Notes under the pieces: generated by a model | The model's input: the letters and a program-made list of their open reading frames with translations, nothing else | What the model was told of the DNA's origin: nothing | The model's database searches: none | Part shown: in pieces, positions 27,001 to 39,180 of the stretch | Numbering within the stretch: position 1 is the first letter of the stretch | How the letters are laid out: every line of letters starts with the position of its first letter | Position numbers and translations under genes: made by a program | Assembly (NCBI GenBank): GCA_012064415.1 | Contig: SSNU01000017.1 | Coordinates: 52,455-116,454 of the forward strand | Source: Gyrodactylus bullatarudis | Taxonomy: Eukaryota > Platyhelminthes > Monogenea > Gyrodactylidea > Gyrodactylidae | DNA: 64,000 bases | Direction of reading: 5' to 3'

Positions 27001-30000
27001 AATCCTAGAAAAGGCAATGTGTCACCTTCAATAGGTAAAAGTTTGCATCATAATTACATCTTTATACAGGTAGAACCCCGTGAAAGTAGAACAGATTAAT
27101 ATTAATCGGGATAGTATGCGTATTATATAGGGTTTTTTTGGGGAGAAAACTAGTGTTATTTCAGCCCTTATGGACCAATCAGAGTCGAGTATATGTTTTC
27201 GTACATAACTTTTTCTGCTCTTTCGAATGGTGCTACTCATATTATCTAAAAAATTTAAATAAAATATCTTTCTATTCGGCACGTTAGGAAAATTATTTTT
27301 AATGTTTGAGATAGCCCGAAAAATTCTCTTTCCATTCATGTAACAAGATTCATATTAAAGATCAAAATGAGTTCAGAAAATCACTCGGCTCTGATTGGTT
27401 CATAAGGGCTGAAATAACACTAGTTTTCTCCCCAAAAAAACCCTATATAATACGCATACTATCCCGATTAATCTGTTCTACTTTCAGGGGGTTTTACCTG
27501 TATCTCATATAAAAAATCAATGACGAATTTTATCAAAAGTCGTTTCAGTGTCTTGATGAGAAAAATCTATTTTCATAGGAAAATTTGGACGTGCGATTTC
27601 TCATACACCAAAACTGGACCACAACTGTACAATTACAATATCTAAAATGTTGGATTTTTATTAGGTTGTGCGATAAGTAATGGAACTCCAGCCTTAGTCA
27701 GATGAGATTTGGTGAAATAGAAGCTTTATCACTAAATATTCGCTTGAACCCTTCATCATCAAAAAATTTAGAAAGATAATCAATCCCTCTTTTAGTTTGA
27801 ACTTATTAGATATTTCTAAAATTGAAAAGCATTGATATTTCTGAGTTTTTTGAGTATTAGAAAGATTTTAGACAAATCGCCGAATATTTGTTTGCTTGAA
27901 AACTGGGCCATCAGACAAATTTCAAAATCATAGTTGAATCATTTTTTCAAGATTTGATTTAGCCTTCTAGACTATTCAATTGGTATTTTGTCTTAGATAA
28001 AAATATCAGAGATTCTGAAGAATCGTATCTCTCCAGGACAATGTAAGACCAGAACCTTGGAAAAGAGATTAAAATTTATTTCTTCTTTTCTTAGGACATC
28101 TAATAGCCCTAATAGTCCTCTGATAATCACCATCTCAAGAACCTTTTCTAAAGGTCAAAAATGGAAAATCAAAAATAGATGTCATCAGAAAACTACAAAC
28201 TTCATCTTTCCTATTTTTTCAATATAATCTGTTTTTGTATTTAGCCCCATTTCTTATCGCACAACTTAATAGGTCTTTTGGATGAATCTTTACTCAGGTT
28301 TTACTAATTCTAGACTAATTGTTGAACCAGTTATTGATCAATTAATGAGGTCTTATAACAACTTTAACTTGGGACGCGTCTGTGTGGATTGTAAGTTGGA
28401 AAGATTTTTCACTAGTTAACACTTATCAGTTATTTATGGGTAATTTTAATTAAAGTACCATTTCTATCAGATTTTGATTATCGTTCATAATATACATGGC
28501 AGAAATATTATTCCTTACAAGACCACGAATTCAATTTTACTCATTTCATAATTATGAGAACCAAAAGTCTGAAGGAAAATTTCGGGATTTTTGGAAAAAT
28601 AGTAAATTCTCATATTCATGTCAATAAAGGAAAGAAATTATCATGAACTCTTGTCAACTTGGATAGTAGAAATACTTACTTTGAATATTTGGAGTTCATA
28701 TTCTTGAATTTTATTGTCCAATCGAAATTGAAAGTTATTTTCAAATGCTTCCAGTCTTCGGTCCATTGAGTTACTGATAATCTTATGAGTCCATTCATAT
28801 AAATCATCTTGATTAAACGGTATCATTTGGTGTTTAAGAACAGGTGACGAGGTACGCGATCTGTTTGCATCAATCATATTTATTGTATTAGACATGGCCT
28901 GATTCTTATCCCATGAACTATGCCGGACAAGGTCAAGAACTAAGAGACAATTACAAAAATGCATTGCCAGGTAACTATTCGACGGACTGAAGGAATCTGA
29001 TATCCACTCTAATAATTCGTAACCTTTATAAAAAATACAAATTATCTTGAAATGTCTGAAAATTTTATGAATCAAAAATTTATTGTAAACTAATAAAGCA
29101 TTTCTAAATATAGATTTGAAAGATTCACGATAACTTACCATAGAATTTGTTAGTTTTCAAAATTTCAGATTTATTCAATAACTCTTGGGATATATTGAAA
29201 AACGGGAAACTAGGAAAGCTGATCGTCTTTGAGGGATTTCTTCCAGATATGACATCATCATAAAAGGAGTTATTATTTGTCATGTTGTTACCACTGCTAT
29301 TCGGATAGTCTACAACATTTGGATTTCTATTAGACATTGGTATCTGCTTTGAGAATTCCATAGAGTTCGAGGATTGACGATCTTTGCTATTTACAAGAAT
29401 TGAACAAGATTATTTATTTTAAAATGCTAATTTATTCAACCTATTCTGTGTGTTTTTGTGACCTTACAAATGTAGAACTTGTTCAATACCTACGAGTATA
29501 CACCTTAATTCATCAACAAGTTTCGAATGATTGGCTAGAAATTTATTCAGATATTGTACAATTACTCATAATATATTTTATCTTAAAAATGTATAGATTA
29601 CAAACACTCGATATGATTGATAGAGTCCGTGTATATATAACAATAGTTGAAATTAAGATGAAAATTTACTAGTTTTCATGTTTTTACTATTTCTTTGTGA
29701 TAACTAGAAATTTTGGATGGTTCAAATGTTGGGCCAAATTTGAATTTTACGAATAACTTTTAATCCAGATATTTTATCAATATTTAATCGCTTCAAATAA
29801 CCAAACGTTTTGACCTCACCTTGTGGACATTTAGCGCAATTTTTGAATTTCAAGTTAGCCTAATTTTTGTCGTGATTTTATAAAAATTAAATTTCGATTC
29901 TCAGCTTAGTGAAGCTAATAAACCATACTCACAAGCTGCCATGAGTAATGAAATTATTTTCATCATTTTGAGAATTTGATGTTTTATACAAGAGCTGCGA

Positions 30001-30522
30001 GTCATTCTTCAAACTGAGTCGATCTGCAGACATAAGAGTCATGGAACGTTTAGGCTTGCTCATACGCAAGTCATTCAAGATATCTTGATTCCTCGAACGT
30101 TCTCGCCTGGTTGAATAGTTTAAGTTCTGCGGTTCCATGTTAACATTGCAGACACGATATGAATTCCAAGATCTCTGTCTGTTAAAGGGATATAACTCTT
30201 CGTCTATATTCGTCTCATTTACATCCTCATAGCTAAAGTTGATATTCTGATGACTGCTTGTTTTCATACTGGCTAGGTTTCTATCAGAGCTTGTCATGCC
30301 CAATCTTTTATTGTTGATGCCTGTCATGGGTTTCGTATTTTTCACAAAAAAATTGGACTCTTTTCCAACCTGATAGGAATCTGAATTGACTAGACAACTC
30401 GTTGATAGGGGGGTTACAATGTTTCTAACTGGTGTTGAATTCCTTGTTGAAGCTCCGGTTGGTGCTGATATTTCAGGAACCTTTCTTTTGGAAAAGAACT
30501 TGTTAAACATTGATGAAATCAT
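21098..30522 (-). CDS. DEP-like and coiled-coil protein, five or more exons
   Basis: Exons: 29933-30522, 29139-29386, 28680-29023, 21266-21697, 21098-21181; all GT-AG and phase-consistent, 565 aa from the ATG at 30520-30522. Residues 1-260 are low-complexity and Ser/Asn-rich, with a basic start (FNKFFSKRK). Residues about 276-320 (KFYGYELLEWISDSF ... LLVLDLVRHSSW) resemble a DEP domain (G-x-ELxxWL ... LLxxxLIRH). About 365-425 is a predicted coiled coil split by the 6,982-nt intron 3. An Asn-rich stretch and Lys/Glu-rich tail follow, ending DMTTF, which could be a class I PDZ ligand. I do not recognise the orthologue; DEP is inferred from a short pattern. Acceptor AG at 30556-30557 could join an upstream exon, so the N terminus may be longer. 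Intron 3 is full of DNA transposons. Confidence 0.75.
21746..22106. mobile_element. piggyBac-type MITE, family 1, medium copy
   Basis: Ends CCCTTCATGTCCCA and TGGTACATGTAGGG are inverted. The right 100 bp are almost identical to 13640-13736, and the left half matches the reversed copy at 62568-63286. The flanking TTAA has decayed. Non-coding. Confidence 0.65.
22744..23226. mobile_element. piggyBac-type MITE, family 2
   Basis: Begins CCCTTAAAGTTCCACTGGG and ends CTCTGGGACTTAAAGGG, inverted termini with a piggyBac-like CCC start. Related copies lie at 25395-25690 and at the right edge from 63804. The flanks (TTGA and TTTTAA) look like mutated TTAA. Just left of it (22572-22740) the minus strand has a short protein-like stretch with VGLVDDEGDPVGFHERK, too broken to assign. 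Confidence 0.6.
24170..24265 (+). repeat. SINE copy with degenerate hammerhead
   Basis: A B-box-like GTTCTAATCC (24202-24211) is followed 23 bases later by CTGATGAGTCC (24235-24245), the same order as in the SINE at 43910-44025. Helix II and GAAA are not kept, so any ribozyme is dead. Confidence 0.5.
25190..25279 (+). other. Possible orphan coding exon (90 nt, phase 0)
   Basis: A pyrimidine-rich acceptor (TTTTCTTTAG) precedes 30 open codons starting SCAIDAIKVLNETKEDDRIF, ended by a GTATGA donor. The amino-acid mix is protein-like, but I found no partner exons. It lies in the opposite strand of the DEP-like gene's large intron. It may be an exon of a nested gene, a pseudogene scrap, or chance. 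Confidence 0.25.
25395..25690. mobile_element. piggyBac-type MITE, family 2, decayed copy
   Basis: Shares ACTGGGTTATTTCTATCA and most following sequence with 22744-23226 and the copy at 63804. The left terminus is mutated and the right end reads CTCCCGGACTTTGAGG. Confidence 0.5.
25716..26154. mobile_element. hAT-type MITE with intact 8-bp target duplication
   Basis: A 439-bp element with inverted ends TAGGCTAGGGTGAAAT and ATTTCACCCTAGCCTA, flanked on both sides by GTGGGGAC (25708-25715 and 26155-26162). An 8-bp duplication and TAGGG-type ends are typical of hAT elements. It has no coding capacity. An older copy is at 9566-10014, with a reversed partial copy near 41140-41380. Confidence 0.88.
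26780..27627. mobile_element. Tc1/mariner-type element with another inside it
   Basis: Outer ends CAGTTGTG(T)CCA...GGTTTATGAGAAATCGCAC and the reverse complement at 27586-27627 are inverted and flanked by TA (26778-26779 and 27628-27629). The interior is interrupted by the element at 27067-27500. No transposase frame remains, so it was non-autonomous. Confidence 0.75.
27067..27500. mobile_element. TA-flanked element with about 125-bp inverted ends
   Basis: It starts CAGGTAGAACCCC and ends GGGGTTTTACCTG, flanked by TA on both sides. The arms are almost identical for roughly 125 bp (share GGGATAGTATGCGTATTATA and CCCTTATG-ACCAATCAGAG). It is nested in the element at 26780-27627. The long open frame on the minus strand is only a by-product of the palindrome. 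Confidence 0.78.
27661..28269. mobile_element. mariner-type MITE
   Basis: Ends TTAGGTTGTGCGATAAGTAA and the inverse TTCTTATCGCACAACTTAA, flanked by TA at 27659-27660 and 28270-28271. TTAGGTTG is the usual start of mariner inverted repeats. No transposase is present in 609 bp. Confidence 0.78.
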
Positions 30523-33500
30523 TCGAAATATGTACAAGTTAGCAAACTCAATCTTCTGAACATGATAACAAAAATATTAGAGATTTATTTTTCTAAATCA
30601 CTAACCATTAGAGTTATTTATTTATACCAAGTCCTAGATAATAAAACGTAGGTGTAAAATGAAGAGTGCGATACGACAAATAAACTTTTATAAAAACAAT
30701 ATTTTATTCTGAGTAAAAAAGAGAGAGAGAGTGAAAAATCTGTATACTTGTCAAAATTAACACCTAGACAAGGAGTGTCTTGAGAGTCTAGAAATATACA
30801 TTTATTATTAGTTGAACTATTGTGGTATATGATGTTGGAATTTATTTAAACCACAACATTTCAGCATTTCCTTAGATAATTATCTTTTAGATTAAAATTA
30901 AAAGATTTCTCCGAGAGGATTTTCATCTGTAGTAGTAATAGAGTTTGGACTTGGGAAAGTTTACAATGAACTCTGGTTGGGATATTACTACACTTTTTTT
31001 CTCTAAACTCTAATGCAGGCTCTCTATCATAATTATGGTATAAAAGTTGAGTCTCAAGAGATACAAATACAATGTAATATGGCCAAATAAACTCACAAAT
31101 ATAAATATCTTCCATCGTTTGTTCTAAATGAGCAAGTTACCAAGCAAAATATCGAGAAGAGGGCGTTAAAGATGAGAGGGCAAAACAAAAATTTCACTTT
31201 ACCTCTGGGTGAACATGTGAAAATTTGAACGAAAGAAAGACTTTTAATGATGTAATATGTAAATTATACATTAAATATTCTTCACTTTTTAAACATTCTT
31301 GAAAGATGCTCTTGATTACGGTTAATACTACAACTAGGTTTACATGCTAACACGTTGGGTGTATAGCAAGATTTTCTATTATATTGTACATTTTATACGA
31401 ATATATTGGTTCAAATTTTTTAATAAATATACAGTAGTATTAAAAAAATGGATTCTGTACTAATTATCTATTCTTGAAGATTCAATCTTTAGAAGAATGA
31501 AATAATGATAAAATACTTTTGGACAATGTATAGCTCTGAACCTATTAAGCAATGTATATGAATATAATATGTATGTACTACAATAATGGGAATTACTAAA
31601 CTTTCCTATGATCGAATGAAAAAAGTTGATGAGTTTTTGGAATGTGTATTTAATTAACCAAAAGGCTTAGAGTTCAATAATGCACCAGCAACGAGCATTA
31701 CTTTATAGAAAAAAATTGCTTCAAAAATTTTCTACTTGGAGATACACTACAGTAGACAGTAGTTACCGAAATGGACATATGAAAAAAATACTGAAGAAAA
31801 TTTGTTGATTATAAGTATTCTGTAAGAATAAATATGTAACAAATGTTACAATAGGAGCATCTATCATCTAGTCTAGAGAAACTTTTTCTATATACAAACC
31901 TATCGAATTACATAGGATAGTTTTTATTACACAGTTAGTAGATTCAGTTAAATCATTAAACTACTTTAGTAAAATGGGTTTTGAGATTTGATAGAAGTGT
32001 TAATTGCATTAGTAAAATCCTCGAAAGTATTTGATATGTAGTATTTACTTACTTCTTCTTGAGTCTCCTATAATTTGTAAATTGAAAATTTGAACAGAGC
32101 ATGGAAGATTGAGAATCTGCTAGGGAGTTGGGATTACGAGGGGTAGAATCATCAATACCTAAAAGCTGTTTTGCAAACCGGAAACTTTTTGAACGAAATC
32201 TTCTGAAAGTTTTTTCATTTTGTATCATTTTACATTATAGTCGAGAACTAATGACTGATTCAAAATAAACTAAATAATTAATTATTAAAACAAAAATCAC
32301 AAATTATTTAAATTTCATCGATTGTTTATTTAAAACACTTTTATATTTTAAATTATATAATATAATCGATAATAGTAAAGAATCTTTACCAAAGATCATG
32401 TGAAAAGTTAAGTTAATTAAGAGTCCGAATTTCAGACTATCGAAACTGATGAAAATTCTATGCTAAACTCAAATTAGGCAGCTTATATTAATTCAAAAAA
32501 ATCTGATTTAAAATTAAACTTCATTCTATAATTGAACAATAATGATTATATCAATTTACTTCTATGCATTAATTTTAACTCATGTTAGTGATTGCTAAAA
32601 CCCAAATATGAGACTCGTATGAGTCATGATGAAAAGCAATAATTATATTTTCATAATGTTACTTTAAAGTAGCAACACGAAAACACATTAAATTATTTTT
32701 ATGCTTCTCTATAAATTATATATCGTCAATAAATGATGGTTATAAATCTGGTATAAATAAATGCAAACTTGATGAATGGGTATGCTCTAAAAAATATCAC
32801 TGATGAACAAACAGGTGTTAAATTAAAATAGACAAAGATGAAGTTGATCAATGGTGAGTTTACATTTCTTAAAACCTGAATCAGGTTACTTTATATATAA
32901 ATTCAAGTTAATATTATTTGTTAAATAATATTCTAAAAAGTATATCATTCCTTTACCATTACCCCTTTTTGGAGCTTCATTGATTAATTATTCGATTGAT
33001 TGGAAAAATAATTCAAGATCTAATGGTCTGATGAATAGTTTTCTATATTATACTCTCGATCAAAAGAAAAAATTTCTGAATAACTCTTCTATGAAGTCCA
33101 TTTCACTACCACTTTAAGACATTCATTGAAAATCGTAATCAGTCAAACCTATAGATATCTTGAAAAATATTTTGGATTTTATCTTGAACTACACTTTGAT
33201 CATGATGATTTCTCATGTGTGCCATTAAACTATTTGACTTTTGTTGATCAAACAAACATAGCTGTGAAAGATAAATTCATTTCATGAAAGCAGCACCGTG
33301 CTGTGTATACGCTGAATATATGCATTCATTTCTAGTGAATACATAAACATTGTATATTGTCAATATATGTGAATAGAAAAAGTATACTGTTAGAGAATAG
33401 ACCAATACATTGTCAAAGCTCATTCAGTGTCGAATTTGTCAGTGTACACTAATTTGTGTGTACATAATTTGAAAACCTTTTTAGTATCATACTACACTAT

Positions 33501-33582
33501 TAAAAATTAAATTGTCCAAACTACTTGTTCACCCCCTCATTTTACATTAAACTTTATTGTTGTGCCAATTATTTCAATCTAT
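30523..33582. other. Intergenic region between divergent genes
   Basis: About 3 kb of AT-rich DNA upstream of both the DEP-like gene (-) and the A1CF-like gene (+). It contains a short GA-repeat near 30720-30736 and the candidate exon at 32049-32228. Nothing else was recognised. Confidence 0.4.
32049..32228 (-). CDS. Candidate small ORF or 5' exon (59 aa)
   Basis: ATG at 32226-32228 opens 59 codons with protein-like composition: FRRFRSKSFRFAKQLLG near the start, then DDSTPRNPNSLADSQSS, ending RRLKKK. A strong donor (GTAAGTAAAT) overlaps the last codons, so it may be the first coding exon of a longer gene, perhaps the DEP-like gene 1.5 kb downstream. Direct joining to the acceptor at 30555 puts the next exon out of frame, so a further exon would be needed. 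Alternatively it is an alternative first exon or chance. Family not recognised. Confidence 0.35.
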   Translation of the reverse strand: MIQNEKTFRRFRSKSFRFAKQLLGIDDSTPRNPNSLADSQSSMLCSNFQFTNYRRLKKK

Positions 33583-36500
33583 ATGTCTTATGAACATTTT
33601 GGAAAACTTGACGAGCAGTTCAAATTTATGCATATCAATCAAAAGAGTTCAATGATAACTGGTGATGAAAAAGTCAGTGAAATTAAAAGCTCGGGGATTT
33701 CAAGTCACGGAAATGAATTTGCCGATGATAGCCATAGCATAATTCAAAAAGAAAAATTATTAATTAATGAAGACATTGTAAAGTTATTGAACCGTACCAA
33801 ATACCCATTCAAGCAAGAGAAAAGTCAACGTCTTTACGGACCTCCACCGAATTGGAATGAAGAAATTCCAGCCCGAGGTTGTGAGGTATTCATAGGACAT
33901 ATTCCACGTGATTGTTTTGAGCCAGAGCTGGTGCCAATATTTGAAAAGATTGGTAAAATTTATCAATTTCGTCTAATGGTCGACTCAGAGAACTCTAATA
34001 AAGGCTATGGATTTTGTGTCTACACAAACAAGGAGGACGCCAAGAGAGCTGTTGCTGAGCTGAACAACTTTGAAATTCGTAAAGGAAAATGCATTGGGGT
34101 TTGTTTCAGTGTTGACAATTGTCGGTTATTTGTTGGAGGCATTCCCAAGGATAAGACACGTGAAGAAATCCTTGAGCAGATGATTAAAATCACAGATTGT
34201 GTCAAAGATGTCATCTCGTATCCAAGTATTAATGATAAAACGAAAAACAGAGGCTTTGCATTCGTTGAATACACAAGCCACAAGGCAGCAGCAATGGCCA
34301 GGCGCAAGTTACATCACCAGCAGCCCCAATTATGGGGTCAGAATATTCATGTAGACTGGGCCGAGCCTGAACGTGAAGTAAATGAAGATACAATGAGCAA
34401 AGTCTGTTCATTTCTTAACAATCTAAAAAGTTGATCTCACAAGAGTTTTTGTCTTTTAGGTGAAAATCCTATTCGTGAGAAATCTCATGGTGAACACAAC
34501 TGAAGATAAATTACGAGAAATATTTCTACGTCATAGTGGATCGGACCCATTGGCTGTGGAACGCGTGAAAAAGTTGAATGATTTTGCTTTTATTCATTTC
34601 AAGGAACGAGACATTGCCGAGAAATGTCTTTACGATTTGAACAGTAAGTATCTATCTAGCCATTATTATTATTCGGCAAAAAAATCAAACTTTGATTATT
34701 AGACTCTCAAATAGACGGATCTACCATTGAAATTACATGGGCAAAGCCAGCTGAGAAATCTGGACAAAATCTACAAAAGACTCAAACAAAATTATTGTCA
34801 CCAGGTAGTATAATGTCGTCAGCAGCAGTTGCTTTAGCTAACGGCTCAACATCCCCAGATCTTACAAGCTACTTCATGAACTCACCCAACCCTGGAGCAA
34901 TCAACTTGTCTCCTTCAAATACTACGCTGACAAATCAATTCTTATCTAATCCTGTTCCAAATGGAACTCAAATTCTTAATCAAAATGCCCTCTCATCCCT
35001 AGGTTTCGGTCTTGGGTATGTATTTCCTCTCTTCTTATGATTTAAATTAATTTTCCATCTTTTAGAGCTGCTGCAAATGGAAGGTTTCCTCAAAATCGAC
35101 CAGGCAAGCGAAATGCAGCTGGTAGTCGAAGTATTGGCTCTCAACGTGATCGTAAACATCCAGTAGAGGTAAGTCGAGTTCAAAGTTCAAAGTTTACTCT
35201 AGCAGTTTTTCTGATAAAAGAACATTACAGAAATTGTTCTTTTTATTGAGTCAATCCAACAAAAAGTGTAACTCAAATCAAACAAAACTGAGATGAAATT
35301 GAATTTAATTCTATTCAAAATAATAATTTCTTTTTATAATTCTTGTAAAACACTCCAAGAGAATAAAAAAACCTTTTGGAATGATTCTAAGTAAGTGAAA
35401 CATTTTTTTCATGCCTTTTATAAATTCTTTTATTGTTTTTAACAAATTAAATCTTGATAAAAATTAACAAAAAAAATCAAAAGAATAACAATTTATTTCA
35501 TTTCATAGTTTACGCCAAGATAATTTCTTTCATATATCTAAAAACAATCTGAAAACACTTTAGAAAATGAACAGATTTTAGCAATCTGAAATAATTATCT
35601 TGCTGAGTGTGTAAAAAAGTTTGAATAATTTAGTCCTGATTCTGGTGTGATAAATACATCACCTCACATTTCCAAATATACCGTAGAAGCTAACTGTAAT
35701 TTTAATGTATTCCCTTATGCATAGTGCTATTGCTATAAAGTGATAATGTAATCAATTTATAAGAACAAAATCGAGGTAAAATTCCAAGTAATTTGGGTTT
35801 TTTTTGAAACAAACATGAAATAATTTGATTAACAATAAATGATTAGCTTTAAAATCGAAAATCAATCATCCCAGAAAAGGTTCACTGCCCCTTGATTTTG
35901 TTGTTAAAAAACAAAGTCCTAGAAAAATTTTAATTTCTTAAAGTACTTTAATTGATTCTGATTCAAATGTTGAATACAAGTCAAACTAATTTTCTCATGA
36001 TTCTCCTGACCAAGAAATCATCAAATGCTATGTAGTTTCTAACCATTGAACAGAAAAAACACGAAAAAAATCATAAATTTGATCTATTTAAAAATAATTT
36101 CTTTTTGTGCCAAATATATATTTCTGCTTTGGGTATATATTTATATTTTAAATACATCTTCACATTCACTTGTTATTATTATTTTACTCAAAGAGTATAT
36201 ATTTATATGAATATCTAACGCATTGCATTATATACCTACTTTATAATATGATACACATCTCCTAATCGACACGAGAAAAATCAATCAAAGAGAAAAAAAA
36301 TTAACATAAAATTTTTGAATTAATTCCAACAATGAGATCTCTGTACACTATTTTGAGTATGTCCTGCTCTATGTGTACAATAAATTCTATCTTGAAAAAT
36401 ATAATAATTTTGATTTGTTATTTCGCTCAAAAGAATAATGACCATCGAAGAATAAAAGGTCTTTATTTCAAGAGCATTTTATTTTAATCCTTATAAATGT

Positions 36501-39180
36501 ATCTTTCTAATTTTCAGAAGCTACAAAAGACTCAAATTAATCCATTTGCTAATTTTGAGGTAATGAAACCTGTTCCTTGTATGAAAAGGTTTCCCATTGA
36601 TAATAGTCAATTTCATTTCAGTTATTAGATGAAATTTCCAAGCGTAATGGTTACGGTGTACCGCAGTACGAGATAACTCCTTGCTACACTTATCAGGAAT
36701 GCGACCAAAAATGTGTTTACAGCTATTACGGAAGTGTAAGTCTATCTCTGTTAATCACTATAATGAAAATTGGTAAAAACAGGAAGTAGTAGTTAAATTA
36801 ATACTACTGTTGTCTTCTATACTCTCAATTAGAATGTTTATTATCACTCTTTTTTTGGCAATCTCTTCACAATGTCAATGCAAAGTTCAAATTGCTCTGT
36901 TTTTTTTCTGTGTTCTTTGTATAAGAGAAAACAGATTAGACTTCATTCTTTCTTTGAAAAATATTGAACCAATAAAAAATTTATTCCGCGAAAAGTTCTT
37001 AACATGGTTTAGTTTGGACACTCAATCATTTTTAAATCATTCGAGAAACAGAGAGTGGAGACCCTAGTTTCATTTGGACAAGTGAAAAACATAAATTTTT
37101 ATACGATTTCTAATGAAAAAGTATCGACCTGACAAATGTTAAACCATATTATGTAGATAGATTCGGTTTTTATACATGTCAGCAACAAAACAAAAAATCA
37201 TTTCTGTTATTGTACGATAATTTTGTTTCATTTTTCTATCTCTGACTCTGAGACTCTGTGAATGGAATTATATTAATCAGGCTAAATACATGCAACCAAA
37301 AAAAAGAATGTTTCATCATCAAATTAATATGTATTCACATATACACACGACTACATAAAAGAAATGGCTGCTTATGTTTCAGTGCGCACAAAGTGTTTTT
37401 GATAATTTATATATTTTTGGTGAAAATGTAATGTTATTTGTGTTTAGACAGCTACAACAGTTGTGCTGAAACAAGTTGTTTTTATGTTATATAAGAGTTA
37501 TATAATTGAATAAAATACTGCGTGACCTTTTTGAATAAATTGTAGTCAAATTTTTTAACTTTGTAAAACCAGAGAGAATGACATGTGTGTGTGAAAAAGA
37601 AATTCTCATGAGATATGGTCAAAATGTGAAAAATATAATTTTTTATAATAATTTCCATCTATCAAAATAAAAATTATCTACTAAAATCAACCTTTTTCAT
37701 AGAAAAAACACTTTGATCCCAAATTAAGTTCCTCCGAATCAAGAATTAACAAGCTCAGATTCGCTAGCATCGTAATTAATTTTTCGCTATACAAATATAC
37801 ACATTCACTAAAAACTGGTAATTTTTGCCCATTGAATGCTATTTTCTGCGTACCCTGCTGATTGCCGATAGATACGAACTCAATTTAAAACCGAAATAAC
37901 TGCTATGGAACCCATCATATTTAAGTGTACAGAATAGATTCATCTAGTTGAACCATTGATGAATATAATGATTATGATAAGTATATTTTGTTTTTAGGTT
38001 CATTTCCCATTGATAAATATGAAGATTTCCACGCCAAACTCGTATTGTAATCAAGAGACAGCAAGGAATGCAGTTGCTGAACTAGCTCTTCTCTCTTTAA
38101 TGTATAGCCAATCATTTTCGTATCCACTTACTGATGGTAAGTTCATAATTAAATTAATGCATTTGCCCGAAGGAGAACTTGATTCAAGTTTATTTATGAA
38201 TCAATGTCTAAATATCTTCTTTTGATTTGTCAATTTTTATAGTTTTGAAAGTTTAAAGAGCTAACGTAACCTATATGGTGCTTACTTTGCTTCTGAATTT
38301 GTTTTCGTCAAGAACTTGAGAAGGATAAAACCTAATTGGAGTATAAAACTTTTCACTGAAAATGATGTTCGATTACTCAAGCACATTGATTGAAATTACT
38401 ACACAATATTGTCTGAAAGTTGATTTCTTATCTTGAATAGGGCGAGTCAAAACATTTTCATAGAGTAATGTTTCTTGAATCTTTGACAAAAATATTGGGA
38501 ATTTTTCTTCTTCATACGAAAATAGTTTTAGATTCTGAATTAGGATGAATAAATAAAGGATAACTTTTGATAAAAAAATACTAAATCTTTTATCATTTTA
38601 TTTTTCAGTATTTTCTGGTGGAATACCCTTTGGCATAAGCTATTTAGATTCAATGACAAACTTGGTAACAAATCCAATTTTCTCACAGACAGGACAACAA
38701 ATTCGCTGTGATATCCAACCACCTCAAGCACAACAGAACCAAAGCTCTTTAGGCCAGATTAACTGTAAGAGCCCGTTAATTCCACAATTTCCTGGACAAG
38801 ATCAATTTCTCGATAATTCCAGTGTTAGTCTTCAGCCAAATGCAATCCAGCAAATGGCCAATATAGCTCAGCATCAACATTTGGGTTCATTTTATCCGGG
38901 CATGCCTGGAACATCAGCACCGAATGTTGCCGGGTCCATGCAAATGGACTATTTGAATTTACTTCCACTTCAAGATCATCTGAGAGCTGCATCTATAACA
39001 AGCATGAGCGCAGATCAAACCTTTCAACCAGCATCATATTTGAGCACATCCGGAGAAATACTAAAATTGGCCCAAAGTCAAGCACAGCTGACATCAGCAA
39101 GTCTGCCGAGTCAAAATTCTACCATTTACTTACCTCCTTCAGCAGCTGAGTCAACAAAAAGTCTTTCTGAAATTCAATAA
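33583..39180 (+). CDS. A1CF/RBM46-type RNA-binding protein, three RRMs plus dsRBD-like domain
   Basis: Exons: 33583-34401, 34460-34643, 34703-35015, 35066-35168, 36518-36559, 36622-36735, 37998-38136, 38609-39180; 761 aa, phase-consistent. It matches vertebrate A1CF/RBM46/RBM47: YGPPPNW followed by RRM1 (about 100-176, RNP motif KGYGFCVY), RRM2 (179-262, [10 protein letters not shown] and RGFAFVEY, then MARRKL and VDWAEPE) and RRM3 (274-345, [15 protein letters not shown]). A linker precedes the DND1-type dsRBD (about 488-575, [17 protein letters not shown] ... [10 protein letters not shown]), found in A1CF and RBM46. The C-terminal 190 residues are Gln/Ser-rich. These proteins bind AU-rich RNA and guide editing, stability or translation. 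An in-frame non-ATG stretch continues upstream of 33583; I chose the ATG. Introns grow 5' to 3': 58, 59, 50, 1,349, 62, 1,262 and 472 nt. A possible AATAAA is at 39537-39542. Confidence 0.95.

Noticed and set aside
27028..27339. 103-codon minus-strand ORF
   Set aside because: It lies within the inverted-repeat element at 27067-27500 and has no family pattern; it is a by-product of the palindrome.
30861..31115. 84-codon minus-strand ORF as a linking exon of the DEP-like gene
   Set aside because: Composition is not protein-like, and no splice sites put it in phase between 32049-32228 and 30522.
33562..33582. Longer N terminus of the A1CF-like protein starting at GTG
   Set aside because: GTG is not expected as a nuclear animal start; the first ATG is at 33583.
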